From: a virus
IMG/VR virus record: IMGVR_UViG_3300017989_000452
Location: 1 to 23,310 of that record
DNA length: 23,310 nt
Direction: 5' to 3' (one strand)
The notes beneath the pieces were generated by a model. That model saw nothing but the letters and a program-made list of their open reading frames with translations. It searched no databases and was not told the DNA's origin. Both the position numbers and the translations under genes were made by a program. Of the stretch, positions 7,770 to 13,361 are shown piece after piece (positions within the stretch are counted from its first letter, which is position 1; each line of letters begins with the position of its first letter).

Positions 7770-7822
7770 ATAGCCAACACAAAGACTAGTACTAAACATC
7801 CGTAAATAATCAATAACTTCAT
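7757..7822 (-). CDS. 21-residue membrane microprotein at the operon end
   Basis: ATG 7822 overlaps the stop codon of the upstream gene in an ATGA arrangement, with GAGGTGA 4 bases before it. The 21 codons give MKLL followed by an uninterrupted hydrophobic stretch and a basic RKA end, i.e. a single membrane-spanning peptide. The stop codon falls at the edge of the terminator hairpin. The good ribosome site, coupling and hydrophobic pattern argue for a real gene, although such short frames can arise by chance. Confidence 0.5.
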   Translation of the reverse strand: MKLLIIYGCLVLVFVLAIRKA

Positions 7823-8016
7823 TCGTTCACCTCATATTCGATGCATAATTCTCCACCATTTGGGGAAAGCATTTTTGGTTCAATCATGAGGATACTGTAA
7901 TGTTTTTTTTGCGCCAGCTCAATGAAATTAACAATAGTCTGCCTCATTTCTTCAGATAGTTTAGATTTCTCATTTTCTGATAAGCAGAAAAATTCTATCT
8001 TAATTTTTGCTTTCAA
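7819..8016 (-). CDS. Hypothetical small protein, leftward operon
   Basis: The 65-residue product is predicted as strand-helix-strand: KAKIKIEFFCLS, a helix from about 14 to 37, then SILMIEPKML and ELCIEYEVNE strands. It overlaps the preceding gene by 17 bases, which fits coupled translation. No family is recognised. Confidence 0.5.
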   Translation of the reverse strand: MKAKIKIEFFCLSENEKSKLSEEMRQTIVNFIELAQKKHYSILMIEPKMLSPNGGELCIEYEVNE

Positions 8017-8236
8017 TTTGTTCCTGATTGTAATCTTTTATAATTGCTTCTCTTATAGCACCACTAAATAATCTTCGAAATCCACTTCCTTCTTTTTCCA
8101 TTCTCCACCAAATAATATCATCGCTATCAATCATTTTCTTGGCTACGTATTCATTCCCATCTGTATCGATGGCTATGTCGTGAATCGAAAAATCTAAAGA
8201 ATTCATGAATTTAATTAATGTCTCTTTATTTTTCAT
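8000..8236 (-). CDS. Hypothetical small protein, leftward operon
   Basis: The 78-residue product has an N-terminal helix (KNKETLIKFMNSLDF), a beta region with IDTDGNEYVAKK, and an IIWWRMEKEGSGFRRL segment followed by a C-terminal helix. Both ends overlap neighbours (11 and 17 bases), so it is part of a translationally coupled chain. No function can be assigned. Confidence 0.5.
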   Translation of the reverse strand: MKNKETLIKFMNSLDFSIHDIAIDTDGNEYVAKKMIDSDDIIWWRMEKEGSGFRRLFSGAIREAIIKDYNQEQIESKN

Positions 8237-8546
8237 TTTTAATTTCCCTGATGAATTCTTCTGCCCTTTTTGAAGTATTTAATATGGTTCTAATTAAAAT
8301 TTTAAGCCACTCTGCTTTATACAGCTGCGGTTTATCAGGTCTTACAATTTCCATCATGATTAACATCATTGCCGAACATACTTTCGTTAATTTATCACCA
8401 AGATACACAGTTATTAGCTCTGTTTCTATTGCTTCAGGAAATTTGCATAGAAACTCCAATGCGTCTATCACCTCTTGATTTGAAACATCTTTATATTTTT
8501 CAAGAGACTTAAATTTTTCTAACAGTTCTTTATTCATATGCTCCAC
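8226..8546 (-). CDS. Hypothetical all-helical protein, leftward operon
   Basis: The 106-residue product appears all helical, with Leu/Met-rich helices in the middle (KLTKVCSAMMLIMMEIV) and a charged end. The start at 8546 overlaps the previous gene by 13 bases; ATG at the fourth codon is an alternative. There are no recognised motifs. Confidence 0.5.
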   Translation of the reverse strand: MEHMNKELLEKFKSLEKYKDVSNQEVIDALEFLCKFPEAIETELITVYLGDKLTKVCSAMMLIMMEIVRPDKPQLYKAEWLKILIRTILNTSKRAEEFIREIKNEK

Positions 8547-8722
8547 CTGCGATTGATTTTGTTTGATTTATATATCTCTCTTTTCTTGAACAACTCAATG
8601 ACATATTTAACCACTGCTTCGCGTTGTCTTATCCATTTTTTTGGCACATGATAAGATAATTTTTCATAATCTTCTTGCGTCATTTTTCTAAGATTTTCGC
8701 AAGCATCAACTCTTTTCATCAT
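8534..8722 (-). CDS. Hypothetical basic helical protein, leftward operon
   Basis: The 62-residue product is strongly basic and helical (RQREAVVKYVIELFKKREIY). It starts inside the end of the gene before it (17-base overlap). It may bind nucleic acid because of its charge, but no motif supports this further. Confidence 0.45.
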   Translation of the reverse strand: MMKRVDACENLRKMTQEDYEKLSYHVPKKWIRQREAVVKYVIELFKKREIYKSNKINRRWSI

Positions 8723-9062
8723 TTTGTTTCTCCATATTTTTTTTGACTTTCTTCCATTCTATATCTCCATCTTGGATCATTTTAACAACGTCCTCGTGAC
8801 CTTCTATTGCTTCACTTTCCGTCATGTATTTTATAGATATGATCTCCTCGAATTTCTTCTTTTTGTAATTGTAAACACACGTTTCAAATAGAAAGAACTT
8901 TTCTTTCGAGTATTTCTTATGAATGCCATTCCACGAGGTATACACCAAGTAACCATGAACCATGGTCTCTCTTATTCGTGTATAGTCACAATCTTTGGAG
9001 AGCTTTTTCCATCGCTCTCCATCAATTTCGTAACCTTGGCGGTCATAAAAATCTAATAACAT
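8706..9062 (-). CDS. Small phage protein with Y-x-TE-x-EA-x2-GHE motif
   Basis: The 118-residue product has a beta-rich centre (YLVYTSWNGI, about 38-47; FLFETCVYN, 57-65) and then YMTESEAIEGHEDVVKM (79-95). A beta core of this kind ending in a TE-x-EA-x2-GHE helix occurs in small proteins of many unrelated phages, whose function is not known to me. It lies 7 bases downstream of the exonuclease gene and so is co-transcribed with the recombination genes. The last 20 residues are lysine-rich. Confidence 0.55.
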   Translation of the reverse strand: MLLDFYDRQGYEIDGERWKKLSKDCDYTRIRETMVHGYLVYTSWNGIHKKYSKEKFFLFETCVYNYKKKKFEEIISIKYMTESEAIEGHEDVVKMIQDGDIEWKKVKKNMEKQNDEKS

Positions 9063-9069
9063 ACCGGCT

Positions 9070-9954
9070 TTATGATATTCTCCATTTAATTATATCGTCC
9101 TTGCGATACCTCTCTAAATCAATATTTTCCAGCTCTGGAATATCACCATAATTTACACGTCCGCGCTCTTTGATCTTTGTTACCTTTAGACCGTAACCCT
9201 TGCAACTGTGGTCTTTACACATCGCGATTAACTTTTGGCGACACTTTTCTTTTGTTTCCAACAACTTCTTTATTGATTGATCTACGGCTTTATATTCGAA
9301 TGCCAACCTTTCCCACTCGGGATCATATTTTTCTTCATAGTCTGAATCCATTAACTCTGGGGCTTTGCGCCCCACGATGTTAGTTTTCCAAAACTTCTCT
9401 ATGCCAGGGCGTAATTTCTTCTCAATAAAGGCGCTATCTCTTGGTATAAGAATAATCGCATCTTCTTGGCCTTCGACATGAGCAACCAAAAAGCCTTGTT
9501 CAAGGTTATCGTCAATGCCATATTGGTGTTGTACTTGTATCCAATAGTCGGGAAATTCTTCTTTGATTCTTTTTATATCGTAAGACATAATCGCCGAATG
9601 CAGTTTCATTGTTCTCGGGCATTTTATCTCTGCAAAAACTGTTCGATCTGCATTTATAGCATCAAAAGATGCGCGAAAGATCGGCTGCTTCTCATGAGCA
9701 CCACACACAGGAGAAAATTCTTCGCCGAATCTTTCGCACAATGATTTTACAACTCCATCTTCAAGATCAATGCCTCGCTGCATGTCTTCATTGATGGGGT
9801 CGGGCATTTCTTGCCCGGTTCTTAACAACCATGTTTTATACGGTGTTTTGTATTTAGATAAACCCAAGATAGCGGCCGATTCGCTGCCTCCGATTCCTTC
9901 AGAGCGCCAGATGTGCCATTCCGGAGATCTTTGTTCTATGTCATATTCAATCAT
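9070..9954 (-). CDS. YqaJ-type (lambda exonuclease-like) recombination nuclease
   Basis: The 294-residue protein carries the hallmarks of the YqaJ/lambda-exonuclease fold. It begins with RSPEWHIWRSEGIGGSE (Arg9 to Glu25), followed by a G-x2-LE segment (Gly61-Glu65), Asp98 in ASFDAI, Glu109-x-Lys111 in FAEIKCP, and the QVQHQ motif at 140-144. The Asp98, Glu109 and Lys111 set forms the metal-dependent PD-(D/E)xK site. The C-terminal 60 residues form a charged helix and a small basic domain. Such enzymes degrade one strand of double-stranded DNA 5' to 3' and hand single strands to an annealing protein. The gene overlaps the ERF gene by 8 bases, the usual two-component recombination pairing. All key residues are present, so it should be active. 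Confidence 0.85.
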   Translation of the reverse strand: MIEYDIEQRSPEWHIWRSEGIGGSESAAILGLSKYKTPYKTWLLRTGQEMPDPINEDMQRGIDLEDGVVKSLCERFGEEFSPVCGAHEKQPIFRASFDAINADRTVFAEIKCPRTMKLHSAIMSYDIKRIKEEFPDYWIQVQHQYGIDDNLEQGFLVAHVEGQEDAIILIPRDSAFIEKKLRPGIEKFWKTNIVGRKAPELMDSDYEEKYDPEWERLAFEYKAVDQSIKKLLETKEKCRQKLIAMCKDHSCKGYGLKVTKIKERGRVNYGDIPELENIDLERYRKDDIIKWRIS

Positions 9955-10630
9955 TTGTGGCCTCCTTTTCTTGGATTAACTGTTGGATGTATGTGATTAT
10001 CTGGTCATATTGACAGGCTGCTATTTTGCTGATGGCATTGTATTTTGCTATTATGCGCCTGCGTATATCGCTATGACCATTTATAAGATCATTTATATTT
10101 TTTTCTTGCTCTTTAGATATCAACTCTTTGGGCTTTAACAAGTTTGTCGTATTTTCAAATGAATCCGGGTCCATATCGTCAGTTGGTATATTGAAGAATC
10201 CCAACAAGAAATATCTTATTGCATATGTATTATAACCCCCGATATCTTTGATATCGTCGCCAACGCCTTGGAAGTAAAGGGTTCTTTTCATCTCTTGTTT
10301 TGGATCGTCTGCATCCGTAAAAATAAATGTATATTTCATACGCACGCGCCCAAGTTGCACATTGATGTTTTCTTTGGTTTTTTTATCGAACTGTGTTCTC
10401 TCTACGTCGCTGGTATCCATTTCTTCAATTTCATAAGATAACAAAACGTTTAGCTCATCCATTTTGGGGCGTAACAGTCCTAATAGGACGCTCCCTTTTG
10501 CGTAATTGTAGTTAAAACTTTTTTCTCCCTTTTTAAGGTATGTGACCTGTTTGCGGATTTCGATCAACTTTTGATGCAGATTTAATTTTTGTGGTTTTTG
10601 TTCTTTTTTTTCTTTTTTTTCTTTAGCCAT
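9947..10630 (-). CDS. ERF-family single-strand DNA annealing protein
   Basis: The 227-residue protein has a lysine-rich start (1-15). The ERF core begins at about residue 18: HQKLIEIRKQVTYLKKGEKS, YNYAKGSVLLGLLRPKMDEL, and a beta region to about 120. A GVGDDIKDIGGYNTYAIRYFL segment and the acidic FNIPTDDMDPD motif (about 122-156) follow, matching the conserved end of the ERF domain. ERF proteins coat and anneal complementary single strands in phage recombination. The stop overlaps the start of the exonuclease gene, and both depend on the strong promoter at 10901-10929. The C-terminal 60 residues are helical and may contact partner proteins. Confidence 0.82.
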   Translation of the reverse strand: MAKEKKEKKEQKPQKLNLHQKLIEIRKQVTYLKKGEKSFNYNYAKGSVLLGLLRPKMDELNVLLSYEIEEMDTSDVERTQFDKKTKENINVQLGRVRMKYTFIFTDADDPKQEMKRTLYFQGVGDDIKDIGGYNTYAIRYFLLGFFNIPTDDMDPDSFENTTNLLKPKELISKEQEKNINDLINGHSDIRRRIIAKYNAISKIAACQYDQIITYIQQLIQEKEATND

Positions 10631-10868
10631 TTGAATCCTCCGCGTTTACTTTATTTACTGATTTTTCCGCTAGGGGAAACAGATCAATAACTATAGATTT
10701 AGATTCTTCTGCGCCAACGGTGGCAACCAGCATCCCAAGCGACAAAAACAACATAAATGAAAGCGTCTCGGTGGGGTTAAAGTTTTTTTCTGTGTATTTA
10801 TCAACCAACGCCATAAAGTCGGCTCTTACGGTATCGGTAAAATCTTCTATTTTTTTTTCTTTAGCCAT
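10623..10868 (-). CDS. Small hypothetical protein leading the recombination operon
   Basis: The 81-residue product starts after AGGAGAT and begins MAKEKK, the same six residues as the ERF protein that follows. Its centre is hydrophobic (TLSFMLFLSLGMLVATVG, about 35-52) and could be a buried helix or a membrane segment. It is the first gene after the consensus promoter at 10901-10929 and overlaps the ERF gene by 8 bases, so it may be an accessory to recombination. No family is recognised. Confidence 0.55.
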   Translation of the reverse strand: MAKEKKIEDFTDTVRADFMALVDKYTEKNFNPTETLSFMLFLSLGMLVATVGAEESKSIVIDLFPLAEKSVNKVNAEDSNG

Positions 10869-10873
10869 ATTTA

Positions 10874-10887
10874 TCTCCTGTGTGTGG
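10874..10887 (-). promoter_or_regulatory. Conserved CCACACACAGGAGA ribosome-site element, copy 1
   Basis: Read leftward, this 14-base sequence places AGGAGA before ATG 10868. The identical 14 bases occur before two other leftward genes (12525-12538 and 12782-12795). The identity extends upstream of the Shine-Dalgarno part, so it looks like a shared translation-start element rather than coincidence. Confidence 0.6.
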
Positions 10888-10900
10888 CTTTAAATGTTTA

Positions 10901-10929
10901 ATTATAACACATTTAGTGTTAAGTGTCAA
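10901..10929 (-). promoter_or_regulatory. Consensus sigma70 promoter for the recombination genes
   Basis: Read leftward, TTGACA (10929-10924) and TATAAT (10906-10901) are separated by exactly 17 bases, a perfect match to the sigma70 consensus. Transcription would start about 10894 and enter the 81-aa gene, ERF and exonuclease. It lies in a 76-base gap, the largest gap within the leftward operon. Confidence 0.82.
10905..10921. promoter_or_regulatory. Operator-like dyad in the promoter spacer
   Basis: TAACAC-ATTTA-GTGTTA is a 6-bp perfect dyad with a 5-base centre. It occupies the spacer and the edge of the -10 box of the consensus promoter, so a bound repressor would block the polymerase. A strong promoter with an overlapping dyad is typical of a phage gene set kept off until needed. 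Confidence 0.5.
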
Positions 10930-10944
10930 GTCTTTTATCGTCTT

Positions 10945-11187
10945 TCAGTCATCTGAGTCCTCCAATTTTTCAATCTCATTCATTAAAGCATTGATAAAAT
11001 CTTTTAGCTGCTTCTCATAATGATCGGCTGCTTCTTTGCTAATGTATGAACTCAAATAAAAAGCATAGAACGCGCCAGCAAAGAGAAAGCCCGCGCTTTC
11101 TTTATCTTCGCTATTTTCTATAATTTCGTTGTATAACCGCGCTGCGCGCTTTATGTCTTTTATTGTAATTGCAGTTTTAATCTTCAT
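10945..11187 (-). CDS. Hypothetical helical protein, leftward operon
   Basis: The 80-residue product is helical with a basic start (KIKTAITIKDIKRAARLYNEI) and an aromatic middle helix (FLFAGAFYAFYLSSYI). It overlaps the previous gene by 4 bases (ATGA). No function is recognised. Confidence 0.5.
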   Translation of the reverse strand: MKIKTAITIKDIKRAARLYNEIIENSEDKESAGFLFAGAFYAFYLSSYISKEAADHYEKQLKDFINALMNEIEKLEDSDD

Positions 11188-11576
11188 TTTTCTCCTTTAA
11201 AGAATTCGTCAAAAAGATATTCTACGTTAATTTTTACGATAATCTTGCCGTCCACTTCCTTGGCATATTCCAACAGCCTCTTTTCCTGGCACTGTAAGAT
11301 CATCTTTCGAATGTTGTTTTTGGTGATATTTCTTTTAGCGGTTAATTTGTCCCCAATTTGCTGCGATACATCAACCTCCCAATTACTTTTTCCATTAGAA
11401 TCTACCATTCTAGTGAAAGCCCCTGCGAGTGCGGTCATCATAAATCCAACTACAGTGCACTTTAAACTCGAGCGCAGCAGCTTATAGGGCACCGGAATGC
11501 AATCTTCCCTACGCTGTTCAAGCTGTTCTTCAAGCAGTTCTTCAAATAGTTTTTTTTCTTTTTCTTGTTTTTCCAT
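11184..11576 (-). CDS. Hypothetical protein, possible winged-helix C-terminal part
   Basis: The 130-residue product has a very charged first helix (1-24), a middle helix with a hydrophobic stretch (CTVVGFMMTALAGAFTRM, about 40-57), and a C-terminal region (about 82-125) that reads as helix-turn-helix followed by two strands (ITKNNIRKMILQCQEKRLLEY, then KIIVKINVEYL). This could be a small winged helix, but the match is weak. Its start overlaps the stop of the preceding gene by one base. Confidence 0.5.
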   Translation of the reverse strand: MEKQEKEKKLFEELLEEQLEQRREDCIPVPYKLLRSSLKCTVVGFMMTALAGAFTRMVDSNGKSNWEVDVSQQIGDKLTAKRNITKNNIRKMILQCQEKRLLEYAKEVDGKIIVKINVEYLFDEFFKGEK

Positions 11577-11845
11577 TACAATTTCCCTTGTTTTTTTAAG
11601 CTTTTAACTGCATCCACTAAAGCTGGCTTGATCTTTTTCCCGACAACTTCTCCTGCTCCCCCAGGAAACACTTTTATAATTGAGAGCTCGTATTTAGTTA
11701 TATCATTGGTTTTCAATAGTTTATCTTTGTAGTTATTTGCTAGTGATAAACTTGAAGAAGTAAATAAGATTTCTTTATTGTCATACATAACGTAATATGT
11801 TGTTGTCGCTGTTTTTGGGTCTAGCATGCTCTTTTTGTCTGTCAT
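11576..11845 (-). CDS. Hypothetical small protein, leftward operon
   Basis: The 89-residue product begins with about 15 polar residues, then beta strands (TTYYVMYDNKEILFTSSS), a helix, another strand (YELSIIKVF), and a basic C-terminal helix (KIKPALVDAVKSLKKQGKL). Four-base overlap with the previous gene. The layout resembles small phage proteins of unknown role. Confidence 0.5.
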   Translation of the reverse strand: MTDKKSMLDPKTATTTYYVMYDNKEILFTSSSLSLANNYKDKLLKTNDITKYELSIIKVFPGGAGEVVGKKIKPALVDAVKSLKKQGKL

Positions 11846-12108
11846 TTTTTTACTCCATATAGATTTTTTTGTAAGCTCGTAAAAGTCTGTATCATCAAAA
11901 AGCTGGAGCGGGTTTGTATCTTGGGCGTTTTATCAGAAAATGGCACATCAAAGAAGTGACATAATTCTTCAAGACAGCCCTCGATACTGCCGATATCGCC
12001 GGTTTCATATACGGCTTCAACCAGTCCAGCCAAAAAATCTTTTACATCTTCTATGTCTTGGGGTTCAATCCCATGTTCTTCAAAGAGATAATATTCTTCC
12101 GTGTCCAT
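11842..12108 (-). CDS. Hypothetical acidic protein, leftward operon
   Basis: The 88-residue product is strongly acidic over its first 60 residues (EEHGIEPQDIEDVKDFLAG, GSIEGCLEELCHFFDVPF) and then turns basic. An acidic small early protein may mimic DNA, but there is no direct support for that here. It follows the 135-aa gene after one base. Confidence 0.48.
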   Translation of the reverse strand: MDTEEYYLFEEHGIEPQDIEDVKDFLAGLVEAVYETGDIGSIEGCLEELCHFFDVPFSDKTPKIQTRSSFLMIQTFTSLQKNLYGVKK

Positions 12109-12109
12109 G

Positions 12110-12517
12110 TTATGCCCCTGTATGCTTGATTACTAGATCGTCTACACATCGCGCTAACATTTGCAAATCATAGAAAAGATTGACTTGTGACAGGGCTTCA
12201 TCTCTTGAACAATCATACAAGCGAAATTCTCTTTCTATATCGCTGCGCTCTATTGCGAACGCGTTACATATCTTCGCATGAATGCGGTCTGTCAACATGC
12301 GCAAAACTTCGTGCGCCAGCTCTTGCAGAGAATCGGCTTCTACATCGTAAGGGTCTCTATAATCTTCCCAAGAATAAGAAATTATGGTGTCTAGTTCGTT
12401 TTGATCGTTAAATCGACCTTCCAACAGAGCGTATAAATCTTTGATTAGTGGCAAGTTATACCATAATTCTTGAAATTCTTCGAATTGTTTTCTGGTTAAA
12501 TTGTCTACTGAATACAT
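12110..12517 (-). CDS. Hypothetical acidic helical protein, leftward operon
   Basis: The 135-residue product starts after the conserved CCACACACAGGAGA element and is mostly helical and acidic. It opens YSVDNLTRKQFEEFQEL. Segment LTRKQF also occurs in the 76-aa protein encoded just upstream (KLTRKQFKDP), so both share a short docking-type motif or common ancestry. No enzyme motif is visible. Confidence 0.52.
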   Translation of the reverse strand: MYSVDNLTRKQFEEFQELWYNLPLIKDLYALLEGRFNDQNELDTIISYSWEDYRDPYDVEADSLQELAHEVLRMLTDRIHAKICNAFAIERSDIEREFRLYDCSRDEALSQVNLFYDLQMLARCVDDLVIKHTGA

Positions 12518-12524
12518 TTTGTTA

Positions 12525-12538
12525 TCTCCTGTGTGTGG
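12525..12538 (-). promoter_or_regulatory. Conserved CCACACACAGGAGA ribosome-site element, copy 2
   Basis: The same 14 bases as at 10874 and 12782, here before ATG 12517 and preceded by a run of A. There is no convincing promoter of its own at this place, which favours a role in translation rather than transcription. Confidence 0.6.
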
Positions 12539-12543
12539 TTTTT

Positions 12544-12774
12544 TTAAAGATTATCAACTTCTTCTTCTTCCATTAGCAAAATCGCTCTAAAAACAATTTT
12601 TGGATCTTTGAATTGCTTTCGAGTGAGTTTGATTGAACCTATTCGGAAAAAACGGTTATCGCGAAGCTCTCTTACTTCGTAATTTATGCCTAGTATATGC
12701 TCTACTTTAAATTCGCCATACTCATTTGTAAACTGAAGTTCGTCCCTATCATGATAAAAAACATCGATTTCCAT
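12544..12774 (-). CDS. First gene of the leftward operon, hypothetical
   Basis: The 76-residue product is mainly beta (MEIDVFYHDRDELQFTN, YGEFKVEHILGINYEVREL) with a KLTRKQFKDP segment and an acidic end (MEEEEVDNL). It is the first gene after promoter 12883-12911 and has the shared 14-base ribosome-site element. First early genes of phages often target the host or regulate the operon; no motif shows which applies. Confidence 0.52.
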   Translation of the reverse strand: MEIDVFYHDRDELQFTNEYGEFKVEHILGINYEVRELRDNRFFRIGSIKLTRKQFKDPKIVFRAILLMEEEEVDNL

Positions 12775-12781
12775 GATTTTT

Positions 12782-12795
12782 TCTCCTGTGTGTGG
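12782..12795 (-). promoter_or_regulatory. Conserved CCACACACAGGAGA ribosome-site element, copy 3
   Basis: Third exact copy of the 14-base element, 7 bases before ATG 12774 of the first leftward gene. Like the others it is preceded by A-rich sequence. Confidence 0.6.
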
Positions 12796-12876
12796 TTTTT
12801 GTTATCGCTGCACTGCTCAAGCGCTCGGGGGACTTGCCCAGCTAAGCCGATGACGCGAGCTTTGCGTGCTTTGATG
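12796..12876 (-). other. GC-rich leader of the leftward operon
   Basis: About 80 bases between the leftward start site and the first ribosome site hold no gene. They are clearly richer in G and C than the flanks and contain several possible pairings, for example AAGCTCG with CGAGCGCTT enclosing GGCTT/AAGTCC. A folded leader is plausible; no known RNA class is recognised. Confidence 0.35.
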
Positions 12877-12882
12877 TGGTCT

Positions 12883-12911
12883 ATAATATCTCAATATCAA
12901 GAACTTGTCAA
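12883..12911 (-). promoter_or_regulatory. Leftward sigma70 promoter of the early operon
   Basis: TTGACA (12911-12906) and TATTAT (12888-12883) are 17 bases apart, one mismatch from consensus. Transcription would begin near 12876 and run into the 76-aa gene. The palindrome cluster starts about 22 bases upstream of the -35 box, so a regulator bound there could activate or repress it. Confidence 0.75.
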
Positions 12912-12933
12912 CAAAAAAACGAAAAAAAATAAT

Positions 12934-12994
12934 GTTTTTACATGTAAAACCGTTTTACATCGTGGTTTTACAGAGATTGTTTCTGGTTTTACAT
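12934..12994. promoter_or_regulatory. Operator cluster with TGTAAAAC palindrome and half-sites
   Basis: The full palindrome ATGTAAAACCGTTTTACAT is at 12942-12960. A left-hand half-site (TTTTTACAT) joins it at 12935, and two right-hand half-sites follow: GGTTTTACAG at 12964-12973 and GGTTTTACAT at 12985-12994, 21 bases apart or two helical turns. The cluster lies between the leftward and probable rightward promoters, as expected for the main switch of the region. Confidence 0.65.
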
Positions 12995-13033
12995 CAGATC
13001 TTTACGATTTCTTTAAAAAAAAAGATAAAAAGA

Positions 13034-13062
13034 TAGACGGATATTTTCCGATCGCTTATAAG
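13034..13062 (+). promoter_or_regulatory. Probable rightward promoter of the replication-type operon
   Basis: TAGACG (13034-13039) and TATAAG (13057-13062) are 17 bases apart, matching 4 of 6 and 5 of 6 consensus bases. The start site would fall near 13069, about 20 bases before the leader peptide. No better rightward candidate was found before the first gene. Confidence 0.42.
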
Positions 13063-13089
13063 CAGAATTTTAGCTCTGAGGGGGGCGGG

Positions 13090-13152
13090 ATGCGACAAAA
13101 AAGGGCACTGACCGAAGTCAGCACCCAACACGCGTCCACGGGGACAACTTAA
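13090..13152 (+). CDS. 20-residue leader peptide before the replication-type genes
   Basis: GAGG at 13078-13081 lies 8 bases before ATG 13090. The 20-codon frame (MRQKRALTEVS...) stops 8 bases before ATG 13161, which has no ribosome site of its own. That spacing would allow termination and restart. The peptide has no domain; its value would be in translation. The frame spans the terminator stem of the antisense RNA described here. Confidence 0.42.
   Translation: MRQKRALTEVSTQHASTGTT
13097..13126 (-). terminator. Leftward UUCG-loop terminator
   Basis: Ten-base-pair stem with a TTCG loop and a run of six T, read on the minus strand. There is no leftward gene to its right, so it either ends the candidate antisense RNA or guards against antisense transcription. 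Confidence 0.72.
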
Positions 13153-13205
13153 ACGTCTATATGTGCTCTAACCCAGACACATATATACAAATGGTAGTTT
13201 GTGTG
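13097..13205 (-). ncRNA. Candidate antisense RNA against the leader and first replication-type gene
   Basis: The leftward promoter at 13240-13212 would start an RNA near 13205. About 109 bases on, GGGTGCTGAC-TTCG-GTCAGTGCCC (13126-13103) forms a 10-bp stem with two G-U pairs and the very stable C(UUCG)G loop, followed by six T (13102-13097), an excellent rho-independent terminator. On the opposite strand the stem has two mismatches and no T run, so it works only leftward. The RNA would be complementary to the leader peptide frame and the first codons of the 66-aa gene. CAGACACA and TGTGTCTG (13174-13211) also form a dyad in the overlapped mRNA. Confidence 0.5.
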
Positions 13206-13361
13206 TCTGACAGTATAAAGATTAATGCAATTTCTGGCAAGTTTACAATCGTTCCAAATGAAATTTTACAAAATTCTAGTCTATTGTGGGGAGCCAAAGG
13301 GCTGCTTGCATACTGCAAGACAAAAGACTCATACGAGGTAAAGGCTGATTTATGGAATTAA
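13161..13361 (+). CDS. Short winged-helix-type protein, probably truncated
   Basis: The 66-residue product contains KFTIVPNEILQ, then LLWGAKGLLAYCKTKDSYEV and ADLWN. This is the beginning of the winged-helix domain common in phage replication proteins (first strand, then helix with AKG-LAY), but the recognition helix and wing are missing. ATG 13161 lacks a ribosome site; ATG 13191 is an alternative, also without one. Translation may depend on the leader peptide just upstream. The next gene overlaps by 10 bases. It may be the remnant of a longer replication or regulatory gene. Confidence 0.5.
   Translation: MCSNPDTYIQMVVCVSDSIKINAISGKFTIVPNEILQNSSLLWGAKGLLAYCKTKDSYEVKADLWN
13212..13240 (-). 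promoter_or_regulatory. Leftward promoter of the candidate antisense RNA
   Basis: TTGCCA (13240-13235) and TATACT (13217-13212) are 17 bases apart, each box one base from the sigma70 consensus. It lies within the coding region of the 66-aa gene and points back toward the leader. Confidence 0.55.

Noticed and set aside
7739-7770. Bidirectional terminator serving the leftward operon too
   Set aside because: On the minus strand the stem is followed by CGTATTATTC rather than a T run, so leftward function is not supported.
12900-13030. Direct-repeat iterons marking a replication origin
   Set aside because: The repeats are inverted or half-sites with uneven spacing (13 and 21 bases), which suits operators better; an AT-rich stretch alone does not prove an origin.
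12697-13152. 151-codon rightward frame over the control region
   Set aside because: It crosses the leftward gene start, promoter and operators and has no domain; only its last 20 codons, with their own ribosome site, are kept as a leader peptide.
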